DNA of 64,000 bases from Nephrocerus scutellatus (taxonomy: Eukaryota; Arthropoda; Insecta; Diptera; Pipunculidae). The stretch spans positions 96,057,333 to 96,121,332 of the forward strand of contig OX352761.1 in the NCBI GenBank assembly GCA_947095585.1, written 5' to 3'. Position numbers and translations under genes: made by a program. Below the pieces are notes generated by a model. The model ran no database searches and was not told the origin of the DNA. It saw nothing but the letters and a program-made list of their open reading frames with translations. Each line of letters begins with the position of its first letter. Within the stretch, counting starts at the first letter, position 1. Positions 1 to 26,082 of the stretch are shown piece by piece.

Positions 1-1733
1 TGTGGTCTGTGTTCATTCGGTTTTTATTCCTTGTTCCGTTTTGTTTTTAACACTATCGGTGCTCCATCGAGAAAAACGATACTCTGTACATCGGAGACAA
101 CACCGAAGACTGTATGTGTGCTTATTGCTCTATTGTACAAGTTTGAACGAATTTTGGTGTTGAGTACTTTAATGCTGGAGCACATTGGAGCCGTGGCCGT
201 TATCGTAACCATCTATAACCATCTATAACAAGGGGTACACTTTTATCAATTTAAATATTAACTTGATTGAAATTGCAGCAATCAAATCTATTTTCATTCG
301 TTTCACCAGCTATCAAACAGGAGCCACGCGTCCTTTATTAAAGGCCAAAACAAAAAGTCGTGTTAGCGCGTACGTTATTTTGACTTATGCACGCGTTGAC
401 ATCTGCGTTGATTTTGATTTTGCTAATAAAAAATGTTATCTGTCAAATGCACGCAAAAGTTCAACCAAATCCAACATAAGCCTCCATCAAACACGTCGTT
501 AAGTTTGATTACGTGATGATTTTCTAGGGTTAAACTTCTGTTGTAGGTCAACGCATATGTGTTTTGGCCTTAAAAGTTGACCAACTCGTACCACAGCAGT
601 AGCGGTCGCGGCTATTATATCACTACTATCCATTGTGTTCGCACTGTTGAATCTGTACGTTTAATATCTCGTACCACAGCGGCTTTGTGTTTCAGCAGTT
701 AAGTCTGTTTCGGTTCCTTCTTGGTAATAGGTCTGTTCCTGTACTTTTTGTAGTAAAAATTAACCAAAGAGAAAATTGACATAAAATCTCTTAGAGAGAG
801 CAAAAACACAAAAAAGTACGGGAACGCATAAAACCACAAAATTGTTGGCTTGATATAAACTGTCAAAATTCCTTACGCCAAAATTCAACAGTCACAAGTA
901 AGTTAGTTATGTGGTTAGTCTTTTGGTAGAAAAAGTGCAAAAATACTGCACTAAATTTCACCAAAGTGCACTCGATTCGTTTGCTAAATTTACAATTTCA
1001 AAATAAAAAAATTTATTATCAGAATGATAATCGTCATCGTGGCATTTGTGCGACCATTTCCAACACAAATTCAAAAATTAGTGCACTTCGTTAAGAAAGT
1101 GTAGGAAAAAAAGAATGCCACATAAGTCCATTGTTAATAAATTCGTTTTTGACAGAACGTTCACATGTTAAACACAGACATTTTTGAAGAAAAAGTTGGC
1201 AATGAAATGAACTTACTCCATATGTTCCGCTTTCCTTTAAAACATTTTCGAGTAAAAAAGTGGTAAAAATTAGCAATAATTATTACTACTTTTTGAGTAG
1301 AGGGACAGACCTATTATAGTGCAGAGATGATTCATAGCAATTTTGTCTCGATACTATACCCGTTCGCAACTACGTTTGTGCATGGGATTACCCCAACTTC
1401 ACTTTACATAATAAATTACTACATTTTAACTGAGATACAACACGACAACGATTTTCTGTGTAGATAATATATTATATATCTTCCTCCGCGCCGCTTCTAT
1501 TGCTGAGTTTATAATGCCTTTGCCGTGTGCTTCGAGCTTCGTATGAAATCGAATGTTGAAGCAACGTACTGCGTAGAGCTCTTTCAGTAAATAGTCTGAG
1601 TGTGACAGTCTGCAAAGCAACAGTCCTTAATTTGAGTGATTAAAGTTTCTGTTGGAGAATAATATTCTTCAAATTATTATTATCTGTATTTTGCTAAAAT
1701 ATTCCCTCTTTCTTGTTCGAGTTTGTGAAAACA
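1..1733. other. Upstream flank and presumed 5' UTR of the calcyphosin-like gene
   Basis: No coding, RNA or mobile-element signal was recognised here. The sequence is AT-rich and every open frame is short and lacks family motifs. The 3' end must include the 5' UTR of the EF-hand gene that starts at 1734, but I cannot place the transcription start; no TATA box with a well-spaced initiator is evident. Confidence 0.5.
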
Positions 1734-16355
<14,622 letters not shown>

Positions 16356-17400
16356 TTGAGATAAGCACAAATCGACAAAAGCAAATGTTTATTGCTTCGC
16401 ACTGATTCAATATTTTTACCTCAATAAATGTTAATCTGTTTGCTGTTTTTTTTTGCCTTGTGAAATTCAGTTAAATAGTGTTTTGTTAGTTACGAAATTT
16501 AAATAATTTAGTCATTATTTCATCTTGTCTAAACTCTTTAACTGCTTGCTAACTAACCAAATGTTAATCGCACCATGCAAAGGCAACAAGTCAATGTTTT
16601 CTTGCACTTGCTAAATGGAAAAAAGAACTATTTATGAATAAATAAAAAAATATATTAACTCACTGGACGTGCTTTTTATTTATCGTTTTAAAAAATGGTC
16701 GCTGGTTAACTTTAATAGACGCGCGGGTCGTATTTGAAAGCTGACAAAAAGCTTCAATTGGAAGATGGAAAGTTGAAAAAATTATAGAAGCGGTGCAAAA
16801 GAAGGAATTATTGTGGAATTTGTGTCATCCAATCCTAAAAAAACATATAACTCAAAGAAAAGGAGTTAAAAAATATTTCCGGAGTTGGGTTTGAATTGTT
16901 TTTTACTGGGCCGCGCGTTTTCATTGTGGACGAATAGCCCTACCAGATAATTTTATAGTTGACGTATTGCGGCTACCACAGCGGACGCGGCTCAATTCTG
17001 GTGAGGTGAGTTAACCTAAGGTGATAATGAAGGAGAGTCCAGCATTCATGTTTTTGAAACTACCGGTTGTTCTTTCAATGTCTCTGTTAAATGTTTGTAA
17101 AAAGGAATTAGTTTCTGATCATATTTGATTACAGTTTTATAATCATAATGGTGCGTGCGTGAGTTAGTGACAGGGGCAATTGGTGTCTTTATTGATGCTG
17201 TTTAGTGAAGTCAAGAGATATGCAGCTATGCTGACACACTGCAGTTTGGTCACTCAAGCCAACGAACTTTGCTGCTGATCTAGCTATCTAGTTGACCTGG
17301 ATTCAGCTCGTTGGCTTGGGGTAACGAACTGTATTGACGATGCAGCATATTTGCACATTTTTTAATTCTCTTTATTATTGTTTACGTTTAGTTTTGTTAT
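16356..17400. other. 3' UTR and intergenic stretch
   Basis: The first ~80-300 bases are the 3' UTR with poly(A) signals at 16423 and about 16638. The rest has no recognisable coding or repeat signal. Confidence 0.6.
16423..16428 (+). terminator. Poly(A) signal AATAAA of the calcyphosin-like gene
   Basis: A canonical AATAAA lies 68 bases after the stop codon and is followed by a T/GT-rich stretch. A second run of AATAAA hexamers lies at 16638-16647 and may be an alternative distal site. Confidence 0.6.
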
Positions 17401-17404
17401 TAAT

Positions 17405-18990
17405 TGTAAGTTGCTAGATTAGAGATACGGTTAAGCCAGAAATTTTGCTTTGCCGATTCGGTTGATAATGTCCTGTTCGGTTCCAACTTCGGTCGAGACA
17501 ATACTCCCAAGATATTCGAAACTCTACTCTCTCTACCGGCTGTCCAGCAATGTTAACTTGAGTAACTGAGTTAGTGCCGAGGTTGATGATTTTGGTTTTG
17601 GCAGTATTAATCTTCAAACCCGCAACATTTGCCTCCCTTTACACATTTGTTGTCATTTGGTGCTGCTCCATAATCCTCTGTGAGGGTAAACAAACGCCGT
17701 CAGCGTAGTCCAGAGGTTTGAGTTAAGATGTAAGAGTCCAACGAATTCTTCCGTACATCGCTAATCACCAACAAAAAAAGTATCGGCGATAGAATGCAAC
17801 CTTGTCGTACCCCACTTATGATTTCGAATTCCTCTTACAGCTTTCCTCTATGCAGCACATGACATTTAGAACCATCACAGGTTGCTTTAATAACAGCTAT
17901 TAGTTTATCGGGTATATCTCTCCTGCGCAAGGCGAGCCAGATAAACTGTTTGTTGACACTGTCAAACACCTTTTCAAAATTAATGAACAGCAGGTGTAGT
18001 GGTGACCGGAACTCAATGCGCTGTTCAATAATGATCCGCAGGGTATTGATGTGGTCTACACAGGAGGATCCAGTGCGGAAACCTGCTTGTTCGGCATCGA
18101 GTGTATCTTCCAGATGTTCCTTAATTCGCTCAAGTACTACTTTGTCTATTACCTTTGCAACTGCAGGAAGAACGCAAATGCCTCTCCAGTTTTCGCACTC
18201 AATAGGACTACCTTTTTTAGGGAGCTTGACAAACATTCCCTTCTTCCACTCGTCGGGGAAACTTTCTGCCTCCCACGCTCTCTCTACAAGAGGATATAAA
18301 AGCTCTGCTGATGTCATTAGAACGGCACGCAGAGCTCTGCGGGTATACTATCTAGTCCTACCGACTTGTTGTTCTTTAGTGCGTTGATCGCGGAAGCGAT
18401 ATCATCTTTACTGGGAGTTGAGGTGCGAATTCGGGAAATTGTTACTTCCGGCAGCTCCGTTCGATTTGGGTGCATATTGCTGCCGAATACACGGTTAAGG
18501 ACAGTAGAGAAATGCTCCTTCCATCGCTGGAGCTGATCCTCATCTGAAACGCTTCGATACGCTCGATCCTTGCTGCTGCTGGGGTATCTACAATACGTGC
18601 TGTGCCTTGCCTGGCTTCTATCAACAAAACTTTCCACTCCAGATGTGAAAACATTTTTCACAGCCTTCCAATGTTCTTTGATGGTAGTTGGCAGTGAGCT
18701 GCTGATTGCTTCCACTCCTTGCGATAAATGATCCCTTAATTGTTGGCGTACTGAGGGGATCTGTAGCCGGTCGATGTTATACCTAGACATTCGGATGATA
18801 TTGCGGATTCTTTGAACTGATGCAGTACGTAACTGGACAGTAGCTACCATAAGGTGAGGTTCCCGTACCAAACCCATGTCGGCTCCACGTCTGTTTCGGA
18901 CGTCTATAAGACAGCTCCTAAAACGTCGGCTGATCGCCGGTTCGTCGGTTTCAGTAGCGGGCATTTTTCGGTACCGCAGGGTGCTAACCC
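17405..18990 (-). pseudogene. RTE-like LINE (second family): endonuclease end, RT, degraded
   Basis: On the reverse strand, 18317-18964 carries the end of an apurinic-type endonuclease (FRSCLIDVRNRRGADMG) and the RT thumb-proximal region (LQRWKEHFSTVLNRVF, INALKNNKSVGLDSIPAEL). Positions 17835-18317 carry RT palm motifs (WKKGMFVKLPKKGS, NWRGICVLPAVAKV, EQAGFRTGSSCVDHINTLR). The catalytic box near 17697-17712 reads YADG instead of YADD, and INTAKTKIINLG follows. One frame break separates the main blocks, and the element is 5' truncated and inactive. Confidence 0.82.
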
Positions 18991-19043
18991 ACGTTAACTA
19001 GATTAAAAACGTTAGACCGTTCGCACTTGCAATTTTAGCCTAC

Positions 19044-19191
19044 ATAATAATATTCGGCGCGACAGACCATTGCGGTCCAAGGCCTAACTTCTCGCGACCA
19101 TTTGTGCTGCGCATGTTAATTTTTGGACACAAATGGAAGGGACCTACAATTTAAGGCCGGATCCGAACGGCGAATTGAGAAGCTTTCCATG
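19044..19191 (-). mobile_element. tRNA-derived SINE, 3' part (split by a LINE)
   Basis: The reverse complement matches the body of the SINEs at 45567 and 47599: GGAAAGCTTCTCAATTCG, then GGTCCCTTCCATTTGTGTCC, then GGTCTGTCGCGCCGAATATT. It stops at 19191, where LINE sequence begins. The 5' part is at 19961-20100. Confidence 0.82.
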
Positions 19192-19960
19192 TTGTCTCCT
19201 GTCGTCAAAGCGAATCCTTAACCCCATGCCATTATCCATGAATGGCACTTGCATCGAGGAAACTGAAAATCTCGCAATTCTCGGTATGTGCGTTAACGAC
19301 AAGCTTCGTTGGAATGACCACATATTTACCATCGCTAAAAATGCTGCGAAATGTTTAGGTTTTCTAGCCCGGTGCAAGAAATATTTCTCTCCCTCTGATC
19401 TGGCTACTACCATATACAAGGCTTTTATTCGCCCAAAACTTGAGTACAATTGCCATATCTGGTCTGGTGCGCCTAAGACTTCTTTGCATCAGCTAGATAG
19501 AATACAAAACCGCGCGATAAAACTTATCGGTGACGAAAATATAGCGAAATCAATAGATTCGCTTGAACGCCGCAGGAACGTTTCTTGCTTGTCACTGTTT
19601 TAGCGTTTCTTCTACCAGCGGTGCTCAAGAGAAATAGCCAGCTGCATGCCACCTCTCCTTGAATTCAACCGCAATACTCGTGGCGCTCTAAATGCTCATC
19701 AGTTTACCCTCAAGACCATCTTCGGACGTACAGTTAAATTCAGGGATTCGTTCTTCAGCCGTACAATACGTATGTGGAATGCTCTGCCAAGCTCTGTCTT
19801 CCCACATCACTATGATCCACAGGCATTCAAAACACAAGCTCATAGACATCTCCTCTTTTCTCCTCCTCTTCCTTAACGACCACGCTGTGCCAAGCATATA
19901 GCCGAGCATTATAAGGGTGCGAACCCCTTGAAGCGTGCGCGAAATATAAAAAAAAAAAAT
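19192..19960 (+). mobile_element. 5'-truncated LINE (RT C-terminal tail, 3' UTR, poly(A)), inserted in a SINE
   Basis: Translated blocks include LRWNDHIFTIAKNAAKCLGF, IYKAFIRPKLEYNCHIWSG, LDRIQNRAIKLIGD and, after a frame break near 19600, FGRTVKFRDSFFSRTIRMWN. This is the post-palm tail of a Jockey/CR1-superfamily reverse transcriptase. A short 3' UTR ends in an A12 run at 19949-19959. Related pieces are at 4118-4240 (plus) and 35411-35905 (minus). The open frame starting at 19133 is a chimera of antisense SINE and LINE. Confidence 0.78.
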
Positions 19961-20100
19961 TACAAGGTATTACCCTCGGAACGTTTGTCACCCATTCGCG
20001 AGAGGTGGGACACCGTGAAAAATACTTTTGGTGATGCTGGGATTTGAACCTGAACCTCCTGCTCAGCAGCCATGTGAACTTCCACTGAGCCACGGCGCCC
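19961..20100 (-). mobile_element. tRNA-derived SINE, 5' part with A and B boxes
   Basis: The reverse strand starts at 20100 with GGGCGCCGTGGCTCAGTGG (A box TGGCTCAGTGG) and contains GGTTCAAATCCC (B box). CTCGCGAATGGGTGACAAAC follows, and the match stops at a CTTGTA junction. The remainder of the SINE is at 19044-19191, beyond the inserted LINE. Confidence 0.85.
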
Positions 20101-20159
20101 TCATATATAAGGATTTAAAAACATAGTTGCCCGGAGACCACCACTAGGAGGTAGAGCAA

Positions 20160-20610
20160 GCACTACATCACGAACCTAATTTTTGCGCTACTGGCTCAAA
20201 CCAAGCATTGAGGAGTCAGTAGTTTCCCAACCAATCGCATTGCACATCCTTTTACCATGGCCACCTTATTCGCCAGACCTTAATATTACAGAAAATGTCT
20301 GGGGCTGGATCACACGAAAAGTGTACTAAGGTGGAGAACAATACGATGACAAGGAAGCGCTGATCGATGCCGGTAAACTTGCCTGGAATGAGAATTCACT
20401 CGATTTTTTGGCCCCATTGGACATTTCCATTAAAGATCTAATTTTGGAGATTATTTTGAAGAAAGGTGGTTCTACTAAATATTATTAAAAATTATATCTG
20501 GATCATGAATTTAAAATAAAAAATCAATTTTTGTAAAAAAAACCAAAGGAAGAATTTTTTTATATTCATTTGTAAGGTGCTTCTAAACTTATGAACCGAT
20601 TTTGCCATTC
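20160..20610 (+). pseudogene. Tc3-like DNA transposon: transposase C-terminus and right end
   Basis: One frame reads LLPWPPYSPDLNITENVWG, the third catalytic Asp region of Tc1/Tc3 transposases, then WITRKVY, a single TAA, and an uninterrupted C-terminus (GGEQYDDKEALIDAGKLAW...KGGSTKYY). An AAGGTGCTTCTAAACTTATG end at about 20574-20593 resembles Tc-type termini. The N-terminal two thirds are absent. Confidence 0.75.
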
Positions 20611-23600
20611 TGTCATTTGGCAAAAATGTCTCAAATGTACCGATACCTTGTTCTGAATACTTTTTAAAACTTGATTTTGTATTAACCACAAACTACTCTA
20701 ACTTTCACTTTTCACTTCATTTGTTGTCTTTCCTTTATTTTTAATTGGTGACATATTAATTTCATCTCCCATAATGATGTGCTTCTAATGTAGTAAAGCA
20801 TAGTGTACATACTTAGATGAATAAAATGAACAAATGACATTCTCTAGTCTCCACTATGAAACAGAGAGCGTTAACAGCAACTGCTCATTTTAATGTGGTG
20901 GAGCTATGAAAACGAGGGCATTCGTATTGAATACACATTTCTAATGCTTTCAACAGCGTTGGCAATAAATGCATTTGTTGCTGATCTGGTAATTCTTTAA
21001 TGCGAGTATGTAAGAAATCGTAATAAATTGTTTGTCGGCAATACATATGCAAAACAATCACAGTCTCAATTGTCGTTTTCAAAGCAACAATACGCAGAGC
21101 TAACGATAAAGTCGATTTATTGATGGTCACCATAAAGCCATTACGCAATTTATACCATATATTATACGATTATACCATATGACATGCCATCATCAGGCAG
21201 CTAGCATGCACTTAAACTTCCCAAAGTGATCATCATTGTTCCAACGAATATTCCTGTTCAATTGTTATTTTAATTTTATGCGAAACTTCTACACATGGCA
21301 TATGAAAAATCTCCAGTATGCATATTGTGTGAAAATCACTACTGACCATTGCCTTAAGGTTCTCCTATGCTATGTCAACAGCATCATTATTGTTGGCTCT
21401 GTGATATGGTCAATCTTGGTCTCTGTATAAAGCATGTACGACGGTATGTATATCAATTGTAATAAGTAGCCAGTTTGTTTTGTTTAATGTATCTATATCG
21501 AATTCAATTTGTTGGCAGAACAACATCTTTTAAACCTTCTGTTCCAATTTTAAAGACTTGGTAGCTTGTGCATTCTTAATTATGTGCACCATTGATTTGA
21601 TGTAACTATCAAGGTTACCAACGGGCGGTTGTTTCAGTATTCTCAAACACTAACTGCTCCAAGAACATGTTTGTATAGCATACATCTGCTAAAAACGCGT
21701 ATAGTCGAACAAGGATCCATCGCTGTTCCATACATAATAATCAATTACTGGCCAAGTCGGGAATTATGTGTGGCTTTAAAGAGTAACTTTTTGGACCCGT
21801 TTTAATTCTCTATCTGTATGAATGCCCGTCTGCACGTGCCCCCGTAGTAGTAGTCCAAAGCTAATTCTTATACTAGAAATCGAAACATTAAACGATTGAA
21901 TCACAATGAATCATCTCGTCTTCTCTTAGTGTGTCTAACATGGTTTTTAACTCATAAATAAGGAGAACGAATAGATTATATACAAATATTTTATCAAATT
22001 TTCTGTTTCCAAAGCACTTGAATCTAAACAGCAGTGTTCTGTGGGTTAGAGGGTGGACAATGATTCGCCAAATTAACTGAATCCAGTTAGCATATTCATG
22101 TATACTAATACTTGTAGATAGTAAACTTACTATCACATCAGTGATTTCCAGTTAGAGTTCTTTATGTTATTTCTTTTTTCCTTCTGCGACTGTATCTGTT
22201 ATTTTGCTGAGCGCTATTACAGATCTCTTCCGAGCACTTTGCAGTTTGCAGGGTGTATTTGTTTCAGAATGCAACCAGCTCTGCTCCCACGCATACGTTG
22301 AATAAAATGAAGAAAATTGTTAAATTTATGTAGCGAACAAGGAAATTTTCCCTGATAAAATCCATGTGATTAACTTAGTTTGCACTTCAAAGTTGTTCCT
22401 GGCAAAACACTTGATTCTTCAAATTACATGGGGAAACAAAATGTATACATGGGTACATTCAAATGATGTCTAAAATACAGAGATGCTAGTGATTGTATGT
22501 GCTTACATTAATGCAAATACGCAGCACCTCGTCATCCACAAAACACACACAGATCGCATAGGACAGCAGCTTTTTGGACCAGTTGCAAACAATCACAAAA
22601 GATGATACGTAAATACGAACGTTGTACGAACGTTGTTAGGATCTAGGAATTATTCTGAGAAGTTAGATAATCAAGGCAAGCGTAGGGATTGTTCTATAAA
22701 AGGATGTATATATTTAGATTTTGAGAAAATCACGAAAATGCAAACTAAACGATAGCATCCAACAAGCTATAAGCTCATTGCCAACCGTCCTCTACATCAC
22801 TTGACTCAAGCCACTTGGCAGTTCTGTGAAAAGCAACGATATGTTGTAGTAACCACACAGATATGTTTTTCCGGAGCGAAAGAAGAATTAGAAACAAAAA
22901 GATATTAAGTTGAGTTTTGTGCTTGTTGAAGATTTGCAAAAGATTTGATTAGGATGCACATAGGACGTTGCAAATGAGTATTTGTGGCAAAGCACGTTCA
23001 CTCGAGCTAACCCGCTGTGCATCCAGCACAATTGACTTTTTGCGATAAGTTTTTTGTTATTGTTATGTTAAGGCGAAAATGAAATAAACGACGATTGAAT
23101 GTTGAGGATTTGCTAATTTTGTGACCAACTTCATATGTAAACAGAAATGAAATTTCAATAGCTTATTGCTGATTTAAGCTGAATAATACCTACAGAGGAC
23201 TGGTAAGAAATCTTTGTTTTTAATGTATCTCATGAGGATTCTCTAAGACCCGTTTTCGACAATTTTCTATACTGGCGTATCCATTTAAATTGACAATGGA
23301 CTTCGTCACTAAGAAAGGAAGGAAATTGATCGCCGACTTCATACTGCTCTCGAAACAAAATTAATAAGTTTGAATATAACAATGCATTGTTCCTTTGTTT
23401 AGCGTCCCATATTGAGTAATTGCAATGTTATATATAAAAACTTAATTTTCTGCCATCTAAATCGATATCTAGAAAAGTTCCGCCAACAAAAAGAAGGCGG
23501 ACATTATTTCGATTGCCAATTAACATTTCTTTGTTGTGTTGACGATCGACAGTTGTTTGTCAAGTCAGTCGAACATTAAATGAGTGACTCCAAGACTTTA

Positions 23601-23660
23601 ATATATGGGCTTATGACGTTAAATTAGAACGTTAATAGTCTTTTCGATAGCGGAATTCAT
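20611..23660. other. Intergenic stretch, nothing recognised
   Basis: About 3 kb of AT-rich sequence with only short open frames that carry no family motif. No tRNA, repeat or promoter arrangement was recognised. Confidence 0.5.
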
Positions 23661-23664
23661 GATA

Positions 23665-26080
23665 CGTAAGTTGAAGTTGAACAGTGAACAGTGATTGGGA
23701 ACATGTCATGGGAAACCACGGCCTTGGTTCTATGAACGACAATGGTGAAAGGTTTGCTGATCTATGTTTTGATCGCAACCTAACCATTGGAGGCACAATT
23801 TTCCCCACAAAAACATCCACAAAGCCACCTGGACCTCTCCTGATCACATGTACAACAACCAGATTGATCACATCGCTATAAGCCGCAAGTGGCCATCATC
23901 GTTGCTGGACGTTAGAACCCGTAGAGCAGCAGACGTCTACAGCGACCATCACCTTGTGGTTGGCAGTGTGCGATTGAAGCTCGCGGTCCACTCAACAACA
24001 CGAAGTCAAACAACGAGAAAGCCAGCTGTAGCAGCACTGAAAGACCCAGATATGAAACTGCAGTACAGCCTCAAACCCTAGAGTCTAAATGGGAGAAAAC
24101 AGTAAATGCGTATACGGAAGCAGTATCAACCAAAATAGGTTATCCCAACAAAACTAGAAAAGAATGGATATCCGATAGCACATGGAACACCATTCGTCAA
24201 CGCCAGTCCATCAAAGTAGAGTTAAACGCGGCCTCGGCTGCCGTGCAAAGCGCATTAGAGCGGAAGTATAGGGATCTAGACCGGCTGTTCAGCTAGGAAC
24301 GGCAAAAGAGCATGGCTAAGCGATATCGCAACGCAAGCACAGCAAGCCGCTGATAGCAGACAATACAGCACTGTCTACCAACTCGCTCGTAAGCTCGCCA
24401 ACAAGAAACACCACATCAACTACTCTGTTAAGGCAATAGACGGCTCTTTGGTGCTTACGGAGGAAGTACAATTAACCCGCTGGACAGAACATTTTAAGAA
24501 TGTTTTGAATTGTACTTCGCCAGGCACTTCCATCAACCCACATATGCACCCTAATAGGCTACTTAACATCAGCATCGCTTCTCCTTCGTTGGATGAGATA
24601 AGGACAACAATTCGATCACTGCAATCAGGTAAAGCAGCAGGCAATGACAACACGCAGATCTCCATCAAGCCGACGTCGAGTTAACTACGCGAACATTGCA
24701 TGCGATATATCAAGGTATCTGGGAATCTGAAACCATTCCATCGTCGTTAAAAGAAGGCTTAATAGTCAAACTCCACAAGAAAGGTGATTTGAGCAATTGC
24801 GAAAACTGGGGAGGAATTACCCTGCTAAACACCATAAACAAAGTGATCTCCTCTATACCAATTTTGAAAAATGAACAAGCAGGATTGTACTGATCAAATT
24901 AACACCCTGCGTAAAATCATTGAACAGTCAGTTGAGTATCGATCTCCTATGTATATTTTGTAGATTTTAAACGCGCTTTTGATAGCGTGGGCCGAAACAT
25001 GATGGTGTTCCGGAAAAACTCATTAACATCATTAAGGAGCTGTACCGCGACTCAACATGCCGCGTCATTCATAACGGTCATCTTGGCTCACCTTTCAAAA
25101 TCTACTCGGTAGTCAAGCAAGGTTGCACCCTCTCGCCATTGCTTTTCACAATTGTCATCGACTGGGCCATGAAAATAGTAACCCGTACTCCATCGGGTTT
25201 GCCATGGAATGTTTTTTTTACCGCCTAGAAGACCTGGACTATGCCGATGATATCTGTCTCCTATCACAATCGCTAGGTATCATGGAGGAAAAATTAAACT
25301 CACTAGAATTTCACGCTAACAAAGTGGGTTTAAAAACTAACGTCTCAAAAACGCGTTAACGCTAGTGGAACATGTGATCTCTCGATTGACGGACATCAGA
25401 TAGAGGAAGTCGATAAGTTTTGTTATTTTTGGGCAGTTGGATATCAAAAAATGGTGGTGCTGACTCGGACGTGTGCTCTCATGTAAACAAGGCGCGATTG
25501 TCCTATAGTATGCTAAGTAATATCTGGAACTCCTCGCAAATTTCCCGGAATCTGAAGCTAACGATCTTCAGATCTAACGTTCTCTCAGTACTCTTGTATG
25601 GCTGCGAAACGTGGAAAGTCACAGAGTAAATTGCGACGCCCCTCTAAGTCTTCGTCAACAAGTGCTTAAGGAGGGTACTGAGAAAAAGATGGCCGGACAT
25701 TATTACCAATCAAGACTTGTGGAGAGTAACGCAGCAGGAAGCAATCACGAGCACCATCAGACGACGAAAATGGAGCTGGATTGGCCACACTATGAGAAAG
25801 CCATCGGACGATATTACTAACTAAACTAGCGCTCGACTGGAATTTACAAGGAAGCCGCCGAGTTGGCCTTCCTAGCAAGACATGGAAAAGGACAATAGAA
25901 GAGGATGCAAGATCCCAGGGGACCGAGTGGCGTCTCTTGAAACCTCAGGCGATAAATCGAGTTCGTTGGCGGGCGTTTGTAGAAGCCCTATGCTCCCCCG
26001 CGGAGTAAAGGAAAGAAAGAAAGAAGTTGCAGCGGGTCGAAAAAAAGATATTAAAATAGTTTCATCGCGGCGGAAATCAT
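23665..26080 (+). pseudogene. RTE-like LINE (third family), copy 1, degraded
   Basis: It starts inside the endonuclease (DWEHVMGNHGLGSMNDNGER, then HMYNNQIDHIAIS and SDHHLVVGSVRLKL). It continues through a pre-RT region (TRWTEHFKNVLNCTSPG, LQSGKAAGNDN), RT motifs (GLIVKLHKKGDLSNCENWGG), an intact YADD box (25238-25250) and a C-terminal tail (YSMLSNIWNSSQISRN, LLYGCETWKV). At least six frame breaks and a gap in the RT fingers make it inactive. It is closely related to 60340-62260. Its 3' end meets the LOA element tail to tail near 26080. Confidence 0.82.
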
Positions 26081-26082
26081 GA